Origin: Pseudomonadota bacterium
Lineage (GTDB): Bacteria > Pseudomonadota > Alphaproteobacteria > Rhizobiales > Xanthobacteraceae
Assembly (NCBI GenBank): GCA_023435725.1
Contig: JAEYRD010000181.1
Span: forward strand, 1 to 35,477
Direction of reading: 5' to 3'
Length of the DNA stretch: 35,477 bases
Position 1 is the stretch's first letter. Each line of letters opens with the position of its first letter. Under the pieces are notes generated by a model. The model did no database searches. It had not been told where the DNA came from and was given only the letters and a program-made list of their open reading frames with translations. Shown piece by piece: positions 6,587 to 17,176 of this stretch. A program made the position numbers and the translations under genes.

Positions 6587-7606
6587 ATGTTCATAACCCC
6601 TTCTGGCGAGGAAGTCTTCGTCGTCGACGGTCATACCCATTTCTGGGACGGTAGCCCGGCGAACCAGCTCAACATCCATGGCAAGCAGTTCATTGACTGC
6701 TTTTATGCCTACCACACTTCATTGAGCCCTGCGGACAAGCTCTGGCCAAAGGAGCAGTTCGAGAAGTACAGCGCCGAACAGATGTATCGCGATCTGTTCG
6801 TCGATGGCCCGGACGACATGGCCATCGTGCAGTCGACCTATCTGACGGAATTCTACAAGAACGGGTTCAACACCATCGACCGCAACGCCGAGATGGCGAA
6901 GAAGTACAAGGATCGCTTCATCGTCAACGGTGCGTTTGATCCGCGGGATGGAGAGCGTGCGCTCGACTACATCCACTATATGAAGGAGACGTTCGGCATC
7001 AAGGGCGTCAAGCTCTATACGGCGGAGTGGAAGGGCGATTCGCGAGGCTGGAAGCTCACCGACCCCAACGCCTATCGTTGCTTCGAGCTCTGCGAAAAGC
7101 TCGGTATCAAGAACATTCATGTCCATAAGGGGCCGACGATCATCCCGCTGGACAAGGATGCGTTCGATGTCCACGACGTCGATCACGCGGCCACCGACTT
7201 CCAAGGGCTGAATTTCATCATCGAGCATTGCGGCCTGCCGCGGCTTGACGATTTCTGCTGGATCGCGGTGCAGGAGACCAACGTCTATGGTGGCCTGGCG
7301 GTGGCGCTGCCGTTCATCCACGGCCGCCCGCGGTATTTCGCTGAAGTTATCAGCGAGCTCTTGTTCTGGGTCGGCGAAGACAAGCTTCTATTCGGCAGCG
7401 ACTACGCTATCTGGACGCCCCGTTGGCTGGTCGAGAAGTTCTGGAATTTCGAGCTGCCCGAGGATCTGAAGCAGGAGCACGGCGTCGATCTCACCCCGCA
7501 GGCCAAGAAGAAGATCCTGGGTCTTAACGCCGCGCGCCTTTATGGCGTCGACGTCGAGGCACAGAAGGCGAAGCTTGCGAAAACTCACGCGGTCGCGGCG
7601 GAGTGA
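6587..7606 (+). CDS. Metal-dependent amidohydrolase (Amidohydro_2 type), monooxygenase accessory
   Basis: A 339-residue TIM-barrel hydrolase of the amidohydrolase_2 (PF04909-like) class. Metal-site signatures are H16-x-H18 (VVDGHTHFW), HVHKGP in the middle, IIEHCGLPR, and an aspartate in FGSDYAIWTPRW near the end. The ATG at 6587 is chosen for TTGGAG six bases upstream; the open frame extends 40 codons further left without a good start. A gene of this type sits next to the oxygenase in prm/mim clusters of Rhodococcus and mycobacteria, but its substrate is unsettled. Maturation of the oxygenase or hydrolysis of a pathway product are both possible. It overlaps or abuts the next gene. Confidence 0.88.
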   Translation: MFITPSGEEVFVVDGHTHFWDGSPANQLNIHGKQFIDCFYAYHTSLSPADKLWPKEQFEKYSAEQMYRDLFVDGPDDMAIVQSTYLTEFYKNGFNTIDRNAEMAKKYKDRFIVNGAFDPRDGERALDYIHYMKETFGIKGVKLYTAEWKGDSRGWKLTDPNAYRCFELCEKLGIKNIHVHKGPTIIPLDKDAFDVHDVDHAATDFQGLNFIIEHCGLPRLDDFCWIAVQETNVYGGLAVALPFIHGRPRYFAEVISELLFWVGEDKLLFGSDYAIWTPRWLVEKFWNFELPEDLKQEHGVDLTPQAKKKILGLNAARLYGVDVEAQKAKLAKTHAVAAE

Positions 7607-7611
7607 CGAGG

Positions 7612-8451
7612 ATGGACGAGGGCCTCCCACACCGTGACCGAAAAACAAGCGAGGTGTGGGCGCGCCTCGCCACGGTCACGGATCCCGAGCTGGACGAGTC
7701 CGTGACCGACCTTGGGTTCGTCGAACTCGTTACTGTCCATGACGATGGCGCGGTCGATATCGTCTTTCGCCTGCCGACCTATTGGTGTTCGGCGAACTTT
7801 GCGTTCCTCATGGCCGACGACATGCGTCAGGCGGTATTGGCGCTTCCATGGGTTCGCGAGGCGCGACCGCAGCTCCGGGATCATATGGTCGCCCAGGAGA
7901 TCAACCGCGGCGTCAGGGAGGGAAAGTCATTCGCCGACGCACTCAAGGACTTTGCGCCTGGAGGGTCCCTTGACGACTTGCGAGAGAAGTTTCGCCGCAA
8001 GGCATTCGAGCGGCGCCAGGAGGTCGTGGTGCTGGCGTTGCGGGGACTGGGTTATGAGGATCCGGCGATCTGCGGGATGACCCTCGGCGCCTACGACGAG
8101 GTCGACTTCGGTTTGGGCGAAGTCGGGCGCCAGAAGTCGCGTTATCGCGAGCTTCTGATCGAGAGGCGGCTGGCCCGTCTGCCCGGTGACCGTGCCTTCG
8201 TCACCTACGAGGGGCATCCCGTCCAACGTGACGAGCTCGTCACATATCTCCAGCGGTTGCGCGGAGTGCGCATCAATATGGAGTTCAACAGTTCATTGTG
8301 CCGGGGCCTTCTCGCGACGCGCTATCGCGAGTCCGACGCAGTGGGTGGAGGACCGACTACCGTGGCGTGCGGAGACTGCGGCAGCGGCTGTGCAGGGCGG
8401 TCCACCGGGCTGCCCGTCACCGTCGAGAATAATGCCATCGTACCCGCGTAA
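7612..8451 (+). CDS. DUF59/MIP18-like iron-sulfur assembly domain protein with C-terminal Cys cluster
   Basis: A 279-residue protein. The first ~90 residues match the MIP18/DUF59 pattern (WARLATVTDPELDESVTDLGFV, then a core with a single Cys in LPTYWCSANF), a domain used in Fe-S cluster transfer. The rest is unrecognised except for a cysteine cluster near the end: C253-x2-C256-x3-C260 (CGDCGSGC). A start at ATG 7612 fits GGAG at 7600-7603. A GTG at 7603 overlapping the previous stop is the alternative. Such a gene lies between the amidohydrolase and groEL in other propane monooxygenase clusters. A role in loading iron or the [2Fe-2S] cluster into the oxygenase/reductase is inferred. Confidence 0.8.
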   Translation: MDEGLPHRDRKTSEVWARLATVTDPELDESVTDLGFVELVTVHDDGAVDIVFRLPTYWCSANFAFLMADDMRQAVLALPWVREARPQLRDHMVAQEINRGVREGKSFADALKDFAPGGSLDDLREKFRRKAFERRQEVVVLALRGLGYEDPAICGMTLGAYDEVDFGLGEVGRQKSRYRELLIERRLARLPGDRAFVTYEGHPVQRDELVTYLQRLRGVRINMEFNSSLCRGLLATRYRESDAVGGGPTTVACGDCGSGCAGRSTGLPVTVENNAIVPA

Positions 8452-8550
8452 GGTCGCTGTTATCGCAGCGCCGGCGAGTGCCAATAATCGGAGCGGTCCG
8501 TAAGTCCGCCCGACCAGACAAACAACAGACCACGTGGGGAGTGAAGCGCG

Positions 8551-10182
8551 ATGCCGAAAGTTCTGCTGCACGACATAGAAGCCCGTCGCGCTCTCGCGCG
8601 CGGGGTCCAGAAGCTTGCCGCTGCCGTCGAATCGACGCTCGGTCCCAAAGGCATGAACGCGATGGTCGACAGGCCGATCGGTACGCCTATCGTGTCGCGA
8701 GACGGCGTTACGATCGCATCCGAGATCGAATTGCCGGATCGCTTCGAGAACATGGGCGCGCAGGTGGTGCGCGAGGTCTCGATGCAGACCAACGAAGTCG
8801 CTGGCGATGGAACGACGACGGCGATGGTGCTCGCAAACGGCCTCATTCAAGGAGGTGTTGCGGCGCTGGAGCGCGGCGCCAAGCCCGTGGATCTCTGCAA
8901 AGGCATTGACCGGGCCGTCGAAGTCGTTGTCGAGACCCTGAAGAGTTCGGCAATCACCGTATCGGATCGTAAAACGCTGCAGGCGGTGGCGACGATTGCG
9001 TCGACCGACGCCCATCTGGGCGGCCTGATTGCCGAGGCGGTGGAGCGCGTCGGCAAGGACGGCATCATCAGTTCCGAGTATGGGTTGACGACCAGCACGA
9101 CGCTCGAGGTCGTTGAAGGCATGTCGTTCGACCGCGGTTACATTTCTCATCACATGGTGACGGACGTCGAGAAGATGGAAGTGGTGCTGGATCAGCCCTA
9201 CATTCTTCTGACCGACCTGAAGATCAAATCGCCGAGCGAGCTGTCCGTGGTGCGTACGTCGGTCGCCGCAACCGGGCGACCGCTGGTGATCGTCGCCGAA
9301 GAGATTGCGCCCGAAGTCGTCGTTACGCTGCTTGGCGACGGCAACCGTGGCAAGGTATTGGTAGTCAATCCGCCCGACTATGGCCATTGGCGCAAGGCGA
9401 TGATGGACGATCTTGCCATCATGACCGGCGGACGCGTGATCGCCCGCGAGCTTGGCGGCAGGCTGGAAGAGGCGAGTCTTGCCGATCTCGGTACTGCGCG
9501 TCAGGTTCGGGCCAGTGCGCGCGAAACAGTCATCATTCGTGGCGGTGGCGACGATGCGGCGATCGCGGCGCGGCGTCAGCAGGTGGCAAAACAATACGAC
9601 GTGGCACCACCTAATATCGAGCAGGACAAACTCAAGGAGCGGCTCGCGAAGCTCTCAGGCGGAACAGCCGTGATTTTCGCCGGGGGCGTCACCCCCGTGG
9701 AACAGAAGCGGACGATCCAGTTGATCGACGATGCGCTCAGTGCGGCGCGTGCGGCAGCCGAAGAGGGCATCGTGCCGGGAGGCGGCACGGCATTGGCGCA
9801 GTGCGCGCCGGTGGTCGCCCGCACGCTCGGCAACATCAATGGCGACCTGGGCGAGGGCATCAAGCTGGTGCGCGAGACACTGTCCCGTCCCGCCGCTTTC
9901 ATTGCCCGGAACGCGGGCCACGATGCGGAAAAGGTCGTGGCCGACTTGCAGCGCTCGCCGGCGGGGGTCGGCTTCGACGCTGCCAACGGTAAGTTCCTCG
10001 ACATGGTCTCGGCCGGCATCGTCGACCCGGTCCGCGTGACATATACGGCGCTTCGGAACGCGGCTTCCGTCGCCACGCTGGTGCTGACCACCAACACGTT
10101 GGTTGCAGACGTGCCGGAGTACATGGATCCGACACTGGGACCAGCACTGGGCGGCGGGGCAGAGAAACTTGGGCGCGCATGA
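8551..10182 (+). CDS. GroEL-like chaperonin dedicated to the monooxygenase (MimG type)
   Basis: A 543-residue HSP60/GroEL homologue. ATP-site features are present: GPKG at 31-34, D51-G-V, GDGTTTA starting at 85, and the late IDDALSAARAAAEEGIVPGGGTAL. The C-terminus ends LGPALGGGAEKLGRA and lacks the GGM-repeat tail of housekeeping GroEL. No groES gene is next to it. Mycobacterial MimABCD needs a chaperonin-like partner (MimG) to fold its hydroxylase, and the same gene position here argues for that function. GGGGAG lies nine bases before the ATG. It is well diverged from canonical GroEL, so it is unlikely to be the general chaperonin of the cell. Confidence 0.93.
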   Translation: MPKVLLHDIEARRALARGVQKLAAAVESTLGPKGMNAMVDRPIGTPIVSRDGVTIASEIELPDRFENMGAQVVREVSMQTNEVAGDGTTTAMVLANGLIQGGVAALERGAKPVDLCKGIDRAVEVVVETLKSSAITVSDRKTLQAVATIASTDAHLGGLIAEAVERVGKDGIISSEYGLTTSTTLEVVEGMSFDRGYISHHMVTDVEKMEVVLDQPYILLTDLKIKSPSELSVVRTSVAATGRPLVIVAEEIAPEVVVTLLGDGNRGKVLVVNPPDYGHWRKAMMDDLAIMTGGRVIARELGGRLEEASLADLGTARQVRASARETVIIRGGGDDAAIAARRQQVAKQYDVAPPNIEQDKLKERLAKLSGGTAVIFAGGVTPVEQKRTIQLIDDALSAARAAAEEGIVPGGGTALAQCAPVVARTLGNINGDLGEGIKLVRETLSRPAAFIARNAGHDAEKVVADLQRSPAGVGFDAANGKFLDMVSAGIVDPVRVTYTALRNAASVATLVLTTNTLVADVPEYMDPTLGPALGGGAEKLGRA

Positions 10183-10363
10183 GGAATCTTCAGGGCCAGT
10201 GTGACGCGCAAGATGGTGGCGGCAGCTTGAGCGCCGCGATCGCGTGATTGGACGGTGACAAGGATCGAGAACGGGCTACAATCTTGGAAGCTCCGGCATG
10301 CGCCGAAGGAGGCGGCACGACAAGCCTCCACGGCCATCCGACTGACCGGGGAAGGAGGAGACC

Positions 10364-10858
10364 ATGGTCTACATCATTTCAAAGCGCGACGGTCCGCGCC
10401 GCGAGGAGGCCGCGGCGAAGGACTTCATTCAGAAGAACCGCACGAGGATCGACGCGGTTGCCAACCATCTGACCGGCGGGCGCTGGCAGGAGTTGCGCAA
10501 TCCCGCGCCTTCTCCGCAGCCCCAGCCATCAGGCAAGCTGTGGTACACGCCGCCGGGCCGTCCGAGAGAGGCGGAACCCTATGTGCGGATCAGCCTCAAT
10601 GGCCGTGTCGTGATCGCGGATCTGGCGTCGGGGCGGCAACTCCATTTTGTCGGCGAACTGCGTGGAAAGGGCCAATCGCGATACTTCGCCCTGGCGACGC
10701 GCGAGAACGGAATCTTCGATCCGCTGGACGAGGGTATCCTGAAAGTCCTCGCCGATCTTGAGGGCGTGAGCGTGCCCGACGAGAGGTCCGAGCAGCGCCT
10801 CGAACAGGTCATCGCAGGCCGTCTCGGCTTGGATACCGTCGCCAACAGCGCCGAATGA
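10364..10858 (+). CDS. Uncharacterised 164-aa protein between chaperonin and activator genes
   Basis: A 164-residue soluble protein I do not recognise. A strong site, GGAAGGAGGAG, precedes the ATG. Visible features are a basic N-terminus (MVYIISKRDGPRREEA), a Pro-rich linker around residue 50 (NPAPSPQPQPS), a strand-rich middle (EPYVRISLNGRVVIADL) and an acidic helical end. There is no signal peptide, membrane segment or cysteine pattern. The 181-nt gap from groEL shows no clear promoter or terminator, so it may be the last gene of the oxygenase message. Function unknown. Confidence 0.75.
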   Translation: MVYIISKRDGPRREEAAAKDFIQKNRTRIDAVANHLTGGRWQELRNPAPSPQPQPSGKLWYTPPGRPREAEPYVRISLNGRVVIADLASGRQLHFVGELRGKGQSRYFALATRENGIFDPLDEGILKVLADLEGVSVPDERSEQRLEQVIAGRLGLDTVANSAE

Positions 10859-10959
10859 TCTCCATGAGCCGGGCCTGCGGGGGATGACGATCCCGGTCAG
10901 GTCCGGTTCAGGCCGTTTCTGCCGATCGGGTTGTTTGCCAACTTAGGTATGGTGCTCCA

Positions 10960-13026
<2,067 letters not shown>

Positions 13027-13039
13027 GGACAGGATCGGC

Positions 13040-13486
13040 ATGGCGACGGTCTGGGACGGACAAAACGGGGCAGGGGAACCAGCCGCTGCGGCACTCGCGT
13101 CGCAGATCCTTTTGCGAGCGGACCGCGACGTAACCTTCATGGTGCACCTGGTTGGCGAAAGTCGAAATCTGCTGGTCCGCCATTTCGTGGAGTTCATCGA
13201 GACCGAACTCGCGAAGCGCGGCATCAGCTATGGCGCGCATCCGCTGTTGCGTCCTTTCATCGAAACGCATGCGCGCGAACTGACGGATTTTGTCTTGCAG
13301 GGCATTGGTTTGCGGCATCAGTTCGGTCTGCAGGCGCTCGAGACCATGGCTGGCGATCCATCGCGCTTGCTGAGGGTCGATCTATGGGACTCTCTGGAAT
13401 CTCACATCAATGATGCGCAACGCCACTTTGTATCGGGCGTGGGGGGCTTGCAGCGGATCCTGGTGCAGATCGAGACTGACGCATGA
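13040..13486 (+). CDS. Uncharacterised 148-aa protein downstream of the activator
   Basis: A 148-residue, mainly helical soluble protein with no family I recognise. The ATG at 13040, 13 nt after the activator stop, fits a modest AGGA upstream. Segments such as FMVHLVGESRNLLVRHFVEFIETELAKRG suggest amphipathic helices. There are no cysteines, signal peptide or membrane helix. Its stop overlaps the next start as ATGA (13483-13486), a sign of translational coupling, so it belongs to one unit with the 102-aa coiled-coil protein and probably with the activator. Function unknown. Confidence 0.7.
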   Translation: MATVWDGQNGAGEPAAAALASQILLRADRDVTFMVHLVGESRNLLVRHFVEFIETELAKRGISYGAHPLLRPFIETHARELTDFVLQGIGLRHQFGLQALETMAGDPSRLLRVDLWDSLESHINDAQRHFVSGVGGLQRILVQIETDA

Positions 13487-13791
13487 GAACCGGTCCCCTG
13501 ACCGTTGTCGAAATGCTGACCCGGCGGCTGCAGGTCGTTCAGGAGATATCGGCCGCCCAATCGCGCAATCTGCTCAACCGTCAGCTTGGCGGCGGCGCCG
13601 AATTCGAAATTCAGGGCATCGAGCAAGAGATTGCGGCCTCCGGCGGTTCGCGTGAGCTCGCTAGGACCCTCGAGGATGCGCGCGAGCGCTTACGAAAGGC
13701 AAATGCGGAAATGGCGGAATGCGACGCTCATTGCGCCGCGCTGGAGCAGCGCCTTGAAGAACTCGACAGGTGGATTGCCGCTGGCAGATGA
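13483..13791 (+). CDS. Uncharacterised 102-aa coiled-coil protein
   Basis: A 102-residue protein dominated by heptad-rich helix. Long stretches such as LARTLEDARERLRKANAEM and HCAALEQRLEELDRWI carry hydrophobic residues at coiled-coil spacing. It starts in the ATGA overlap with the preceding gene. A hinge rich in Gly (QLGGGAEFEIQG) divides an N-terminal helix from the coiled coil. There is no signal peptide or catalytic motif. It could be an assembly or adaptor partner of the 148-aa and WD40-like neighbours; this is inference from gene coupling only. Confidence 0.68.
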   Translation: MRTGPLTVVEMLTRRLQVVQEISAAQSRNLLNRQLGGGAEFEIQGIEQEIAASGGSRELARTLEDARERLRKANAEMAECDAHCAALEQRLEELDRWIAAGR

Positions 13792-13815
13792 GACGATCCG
13801 AACGTGAGGCGACCG

Positions 13816-14931
13816 ATGGATACGATGGAAGCAGAGACCGCGACGCTCTATGAATTGCTGGGGCGGCATTGGACGGTGGGTACGGCGGTCACCAATGTGG
13901 CCTTCGATCCTGCGGGACAGGGAGTCGCGTTCGCGCTTGCCGATGGCGCGTTGGCGATAGCTCCGCTGACTGACGCCGAGCCGGTGCAAGATCGCTGTCG
14001 CGTGGCGCTCGACGAAGGCCGGACGACGATTTCACTGCGACGGAAACCAGTGCCGCCATTAACGAAAGTGATAATCAGCGATGCCCCGCTTCATCTCGCT
14101 TCCCTTGGGACCTCGGATTTCGTCGCCAGTGATCACGGCCGACTGCTTCGTGTGTCGGCGTCCGGCGTGACACGGGTGCTATCGAGCCACGAGGCGCCTA
14201 TCGATCTCATTGCCCCGGTATCGGCGGGAGGCATCCTGACGGCTTCCGGCGGGTCGATCATATTTTACGATTCCCATGGCGACGTTGCCTGGCTGCAAGA
14301 GCGGGCCGGAGGGCATGCATCGGCAATGGCTGTGTCGCCGGATGGTCGGCACTTCGCGATCGGAGCCGACGGTTGTCTGCTGGTTCGTCGCTTTGGGCCA
14401 CGACCCGAGCCCTCCGCTTCATTTGAGTTGGACACGGTCTCAACCTTGTCGTGGAGCCCCGATGGGAACTGGTTGGCTGTGTCAGTCGGGAAATCAGGTC
14501 TTGTTCTGGTCCGTCTTGCCGATGCGCGCATCGTGCGGATTCCGACCTATCCCGCAACCATTGCTGCTCTTTCATGGAGCGCAGACTCCCGTGTCCTTGT
14601 TACGAGCGGAGCCTATCGGATGATCGCATGGGACGTTTCCAGCCTTGACGACGGTAGCGACCAACCGACGAATCTAGCTACGGGGCGCGCCCGGTTCGTC
14701 CTCGTCGAGACGGTGGATATTCACCCGGCGCGTCGCCTGGTTGCGGCTGGATACGCCGACGGCATGGTCGCAGTCGCGAGGATCGGACAATCCGACGAAT
14801 TGGTCATCAGGGCCCCTGGTCGAGGCGCCGTCCACGCCTTGCGTTGGTCCAGCGACGGCCAGGATCTTGCATTCGGAACGAGCGACGGGGAAGCGGCGGT
14901 TGTGACGTTTCCTCCGCACATTTTCAAATAG
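13816..14931 (+). CDS. WD40-like beta-propeller protein
   Basis: A 371-residue cytoplasmic protein with repeated WD40/YVTN-like blades, e.g. AVSPDGRHFAIGADG, LSWSPDGNWLAVSVG, LSWSADSRVLVTSG and LRWSSDGQDLAFGTSDG, each in the x-W-S-x-D/P-D-G style. Such propellers are protein-interaction platforms; no enzymatic domain is attached and there is no signal peptide. The ATG at 13816 is favoured by GAGG at 13806-13809; GTG 13804 is the alternative. It follows the coiled-coil gene by 24 nt and so sits in the same apparent operon. The partner is unknown; the chemoreceptor or the activator are candidates by position. Confidence 0.8.
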   Translation: MDTMEAETATLYELLGRHWTVGTAVTNVAFDPAGQGVAFALADGALAIAPLTDAEPVQDRCRVALDEGRTTISLRRKPVPPLTKVIISDAPLHLASLGTSDFVASDHGRLLRVSASGVTRVLSSHEAPIDLIAPVSAGGILTASGGSIIFYDSHGDVAWLQERAGGHASAMAVSPDGRHFAIGADGCLLVRRFGPRPEPSASFELDTVSTLSWSPDGNWLAVSVGKSGLVLVRLADARIVRIPTYPATIAALSWSADSRVLVTSGAYRMIAWDVSSLDDGSDQPTNLATGRARFVLVETVDIHPARRLVAAGYADGMVAVARIGQSDELVIRAPGRGAVHALRWSSDGQDLAFGTSDGEAAVVTFPPHIFK

Positions 14932-14982
14932 TTGTCCCGCTACCGAGCAGAGAGCCTTACCAGCATCATCAGGAGACACGTT

Positions 14983-15165
14983 ATGACCACTATCCGATCG
15001 CTCAACGAATCTGAAAGCAAGGATCAATTCTTTAAGGAGCTGGCTGTACTCTCAGAGCGGATGATCGCTGCGCATGGAAAGGAATTTTCGATGGGCGCTC
15101 TGGTGCTGGCCGCGAGGTTCATCGCTGAAAACAAGCCGTTCGAGCGAAGCGCGGCAACGCAGTGA
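14983..15165 (+). CDS. Uncharacterised 60-aa protein
   Basis: A 60-residue helical protein starting at the ATG after AGGAGA (14971-14976). The middle (DQFFKELAVLSERMIAAHGKEFSMGALVLAARFIAENKP) looks like two amphipathic helices separated by a Gly-containing turn. No family recognised. It lies 51 nt after the WD40-like gene and 52 nt before the chemoreceptor, all on one strand. The good ribosome site and conserved spacing support it as a real gene despite its size. Confidence 0.6.
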   Translation: MTTIRSLNESESKDQFFKELAVLSERMIAAHGKEFSMGALVLAARFIAENKPFERSAATQ

Positions 15166-15217
15166 CGCGCGCTTCTGCTCCAGGCGGGATTTCTGGTGGG
15201 ATATCAAGGGGGACGAT

Positions 15218-16504
15218 ATGTTGAAGAAGCTTTTTAGGGACGATGAACTTCTCCACAAAGCCGAGTGGCTCGAGACGCTGTCGCTCCATTGTGGCATCGG
15301 ATTGTGGGACGCGATCCTCTACGAAGGCGACGCGATGCACCCTAAGGCACGTTGGACCTGGTCGAGCGAATTCCGCCGCCTATGTGGGTATACGACAGAG
15401 ACTGAATTCCCAAATGTCGTTCAGTCGTGGTCGGACCGCCTGCACCCGGACGACGTGGCGGCGACGTTCGCCGCGTTCGGTTCGACCTGCCAGACCGGCA
15501 TCGGCTATGACGTGAAGTACCGCTTGAAGGTCAAAGATGGGAGTTACCGTTGGTTCCGCGCGACCGGCGGCGTTGTGCTGGACGAGAAGGGCAGACCGCG
15601 GCGAGCCTGCGGATCGTTGGTCGATATCGACGAGCTGATGAAGGCGGAATCGGAGAAAAAGGCGCTGATCCAGGGATTGGCCACGGACTTCGAGACTTCA
15701 ATCAGCAAGATTGTTGATACGGTCTCCTCGGCGTCGACGGAGCTCGAGAGCTCGGCGAACAGACTGAGCACCAACGCCGAACGCTCGCAGCAGTTCACTA
15801 CGACCGCTGCTGCGGCTTCCGACGCAGCTTCCACCAACGTGCAGTCGGTCGCTTCCGCGACCGAGGAGCTCTCATCATCCGTCAGGGAGATTAGCCGGCA
15901 GGTCCAGGAAGCTGCACGTATTGCCAACGAGGCGGTCGGCCAGGCGCACACGACGAACGAGCGTGTCAGCGAGCTATCCAAAGCGGCTGCACGCATCGGC
16001 GATGTCGTCGAGCTTATCAACTCTATCGCGGGCCAGACCAATCTATTGGCATTGAACGCGACTATCGAGGCGGCGCGCGCCGGAGATGCCGGTCGTGGCT
16101 TCGCGGTTGTCGCGTCTGAGGTGAAGGCCCTGGCTGAGCAGACGGCGAAGGCGACAGGCGAAATCAGCCAGCAGATCGGCGGAATCCAGGCGGCAACACA
16201 GGAATCGGTCAGCGCAATCGGCGAGATCAGCGGTACGATCGCGAAGCTGTCGGAAATCTCGTCGACGATCGCGTCTGCGGTCGAAGAGCAGGGGGCTGCA
16301 ACCCAGGAGATTGCGCGCAATATTCAGCAAGCAGCAAGTGGTACCCAGCAGGTGTCCACCAACATCATCGACGTGCAGCGCGAAGCCACCGGAACCGGCT
16401 CGGCCTCTTCACAGGTCCTTGTGGCAGCCCGATCGCTGTCGAATGAGAGCCATCGCCTCAAGGACGAACTGGGCCGATTTCTTAGGACGGTCCGTGCTAC
16501 CTGA
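15218..16504 (+). CDS. Soluble PAS-domain methyl-accepting chemotaxis protein
   Basis: A 428-residue cytoplasmic chemoreceptor. It has no membrane segment. An N-terminal PAS domain of the PAS_3 fold spans about 20-145 (SSEFRRLCGYTTETEF, then YRLKVKDGSYRWFRATG). A long signalling coiled coil follows, with the highly conserved hairpin tip INSIAGQTNLLALNATIEAA and EVKALAEQTAKATGEI. The tail has no NWETF-type pentapeptide for CheR. GGGGGA precedes the ATG at 15218. Receptors of this type sense a cytoplasmic signal (redox, O2, or a metabolite). Its place at the end of the oxygenase island suggests taxis toward the growth substrate or its metabolic effect (inferred). Confidence 0.9.
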   Translation: MLKKLFRDDELLHKAEWLETLSLHCGIGLWDAILYEGDAMHPKARWTWSSEFRRLCGYTTETEFPNVVQSWSDRLHPDDVAATFAAFGSTCQTGIGYDVKYRLKVKDGSYRWFRATGGVVLDEKGRPRRACGSLVDIDELMKAESEKKALIQGLATDFETSISKIVDTVSSASTELESSANRLSTNAERSQQFTTTAAAASDAASTNVQSVASATEELSSSVREISRQVQEAARIANEAVGQAHTTNERVSELSKAAARIGDVVELINSIAGQTNLLALNATIEAARAGDAGRGFAVVASEVKALAEQTAKATGEISQQIGGIQAATQESVSAIGEISGTIAKLSEISSTIASAVEEQGAATQEIARNIQQAASGTQQVSTNIIDVQREATGTGSASSQVLVAARSLSNESHRLKDELGRFLRTVRAT

Positions 16505-16786
16505 TTGAATCGCACAGATGCGGTACGATCCCAGGAATCGACCAAAACCGCTCTGTTTGCTTCAATCGCACTTGAAGGCGCTCGATATCGAAGTGCTCTA
16601 CGAAAGCTGCTGATCCTTCGAGGGCTCGTCCGGTTGCGGCCGGGTCCGGAAAGCCAGCCAGCGGGCCGCTACGGCCCGGCCGCCGCCGGCGCTGCCTGCG
16701 GGCCCGGTGTCCCACGCTCCCGGCGCGCTGTAGGGCCGCGCCCTCACGCTTGCCCGCTCCTTGGTGCGCGACCTCGTTCGCACTCA
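16505..16786. other. Intergenic region after the chemoreceptor
   Basis: I see no gene here. It holds a GC-rich stretch with a 7-bp hairpin CGGGCCG (16662-16668), loop CTA, CGGCCCG (16672-16678), with no T-run on either side. It separates the + strand oxygenase island from - strand outer-membrane genes and could act as a bidirectional end structure. Confidence 0.4.
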
Positions 16787-17176
16787 TTACTTTTCCGGGA
16801 ACAGCAGTGAGAGTTGCCAGTTTGGCGTGCCAGTTGGATGGACGACGTTGTAGTAGGCGGAGACATAGGCGCTCACGGGCTGGTCGCCTATTCTGAATAT
16901 CCGGCCAAGACCGCCGCCAATCGGAACGGTCCACCGCTGATCCGATGCCGCCAGCCAATACGCGTCCGGTGCCGAGGATCGGATCAGTCGCTGACGGAAT
17001 GGTGAAGACTGGACCGACACCCCAGATCAGAGTGGCCGGATGGGTGGGTGTCAAAAAGAACTCCTGAGTAATGTCGCCAATTCCATTCGTGTTGCTGCCA
17101 AATATCGGGTTGGGCTGACTGATCACCGGCATGATGGTGCGCGAGATCACGTTCCAGTCTGCGCATCGCTGTGCAC
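16787..17176 (-). pseudogene. Remnant of an outer-membrane transporter-type protein (frameshifted, internally deleted)
   Basis: On the - strand two frames together read as the C-terminal part of a beta-barrel protein of the transporter/phenol-degradation porin superfamily. The first frame gives DWNVISRTIMPVI, GDITQEFFLTP, LIWGVGPVFTIPSATD and LGTGRVLAG. After a frame change near 16945 the second gives SDQRWTVPIGGGLGRIF, AYVSAYYNVVHP and a normal end LSLLFPEK before the stop at 16787. Intact relatives carry roughly 60 more residues between those two segments, so there is an internal deletion as well as a frameshift. The left end abuts the truncated Omp31-like gene, apparently a recombination scar. 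Not expected to make a functional protein. Confidence 0.6.
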
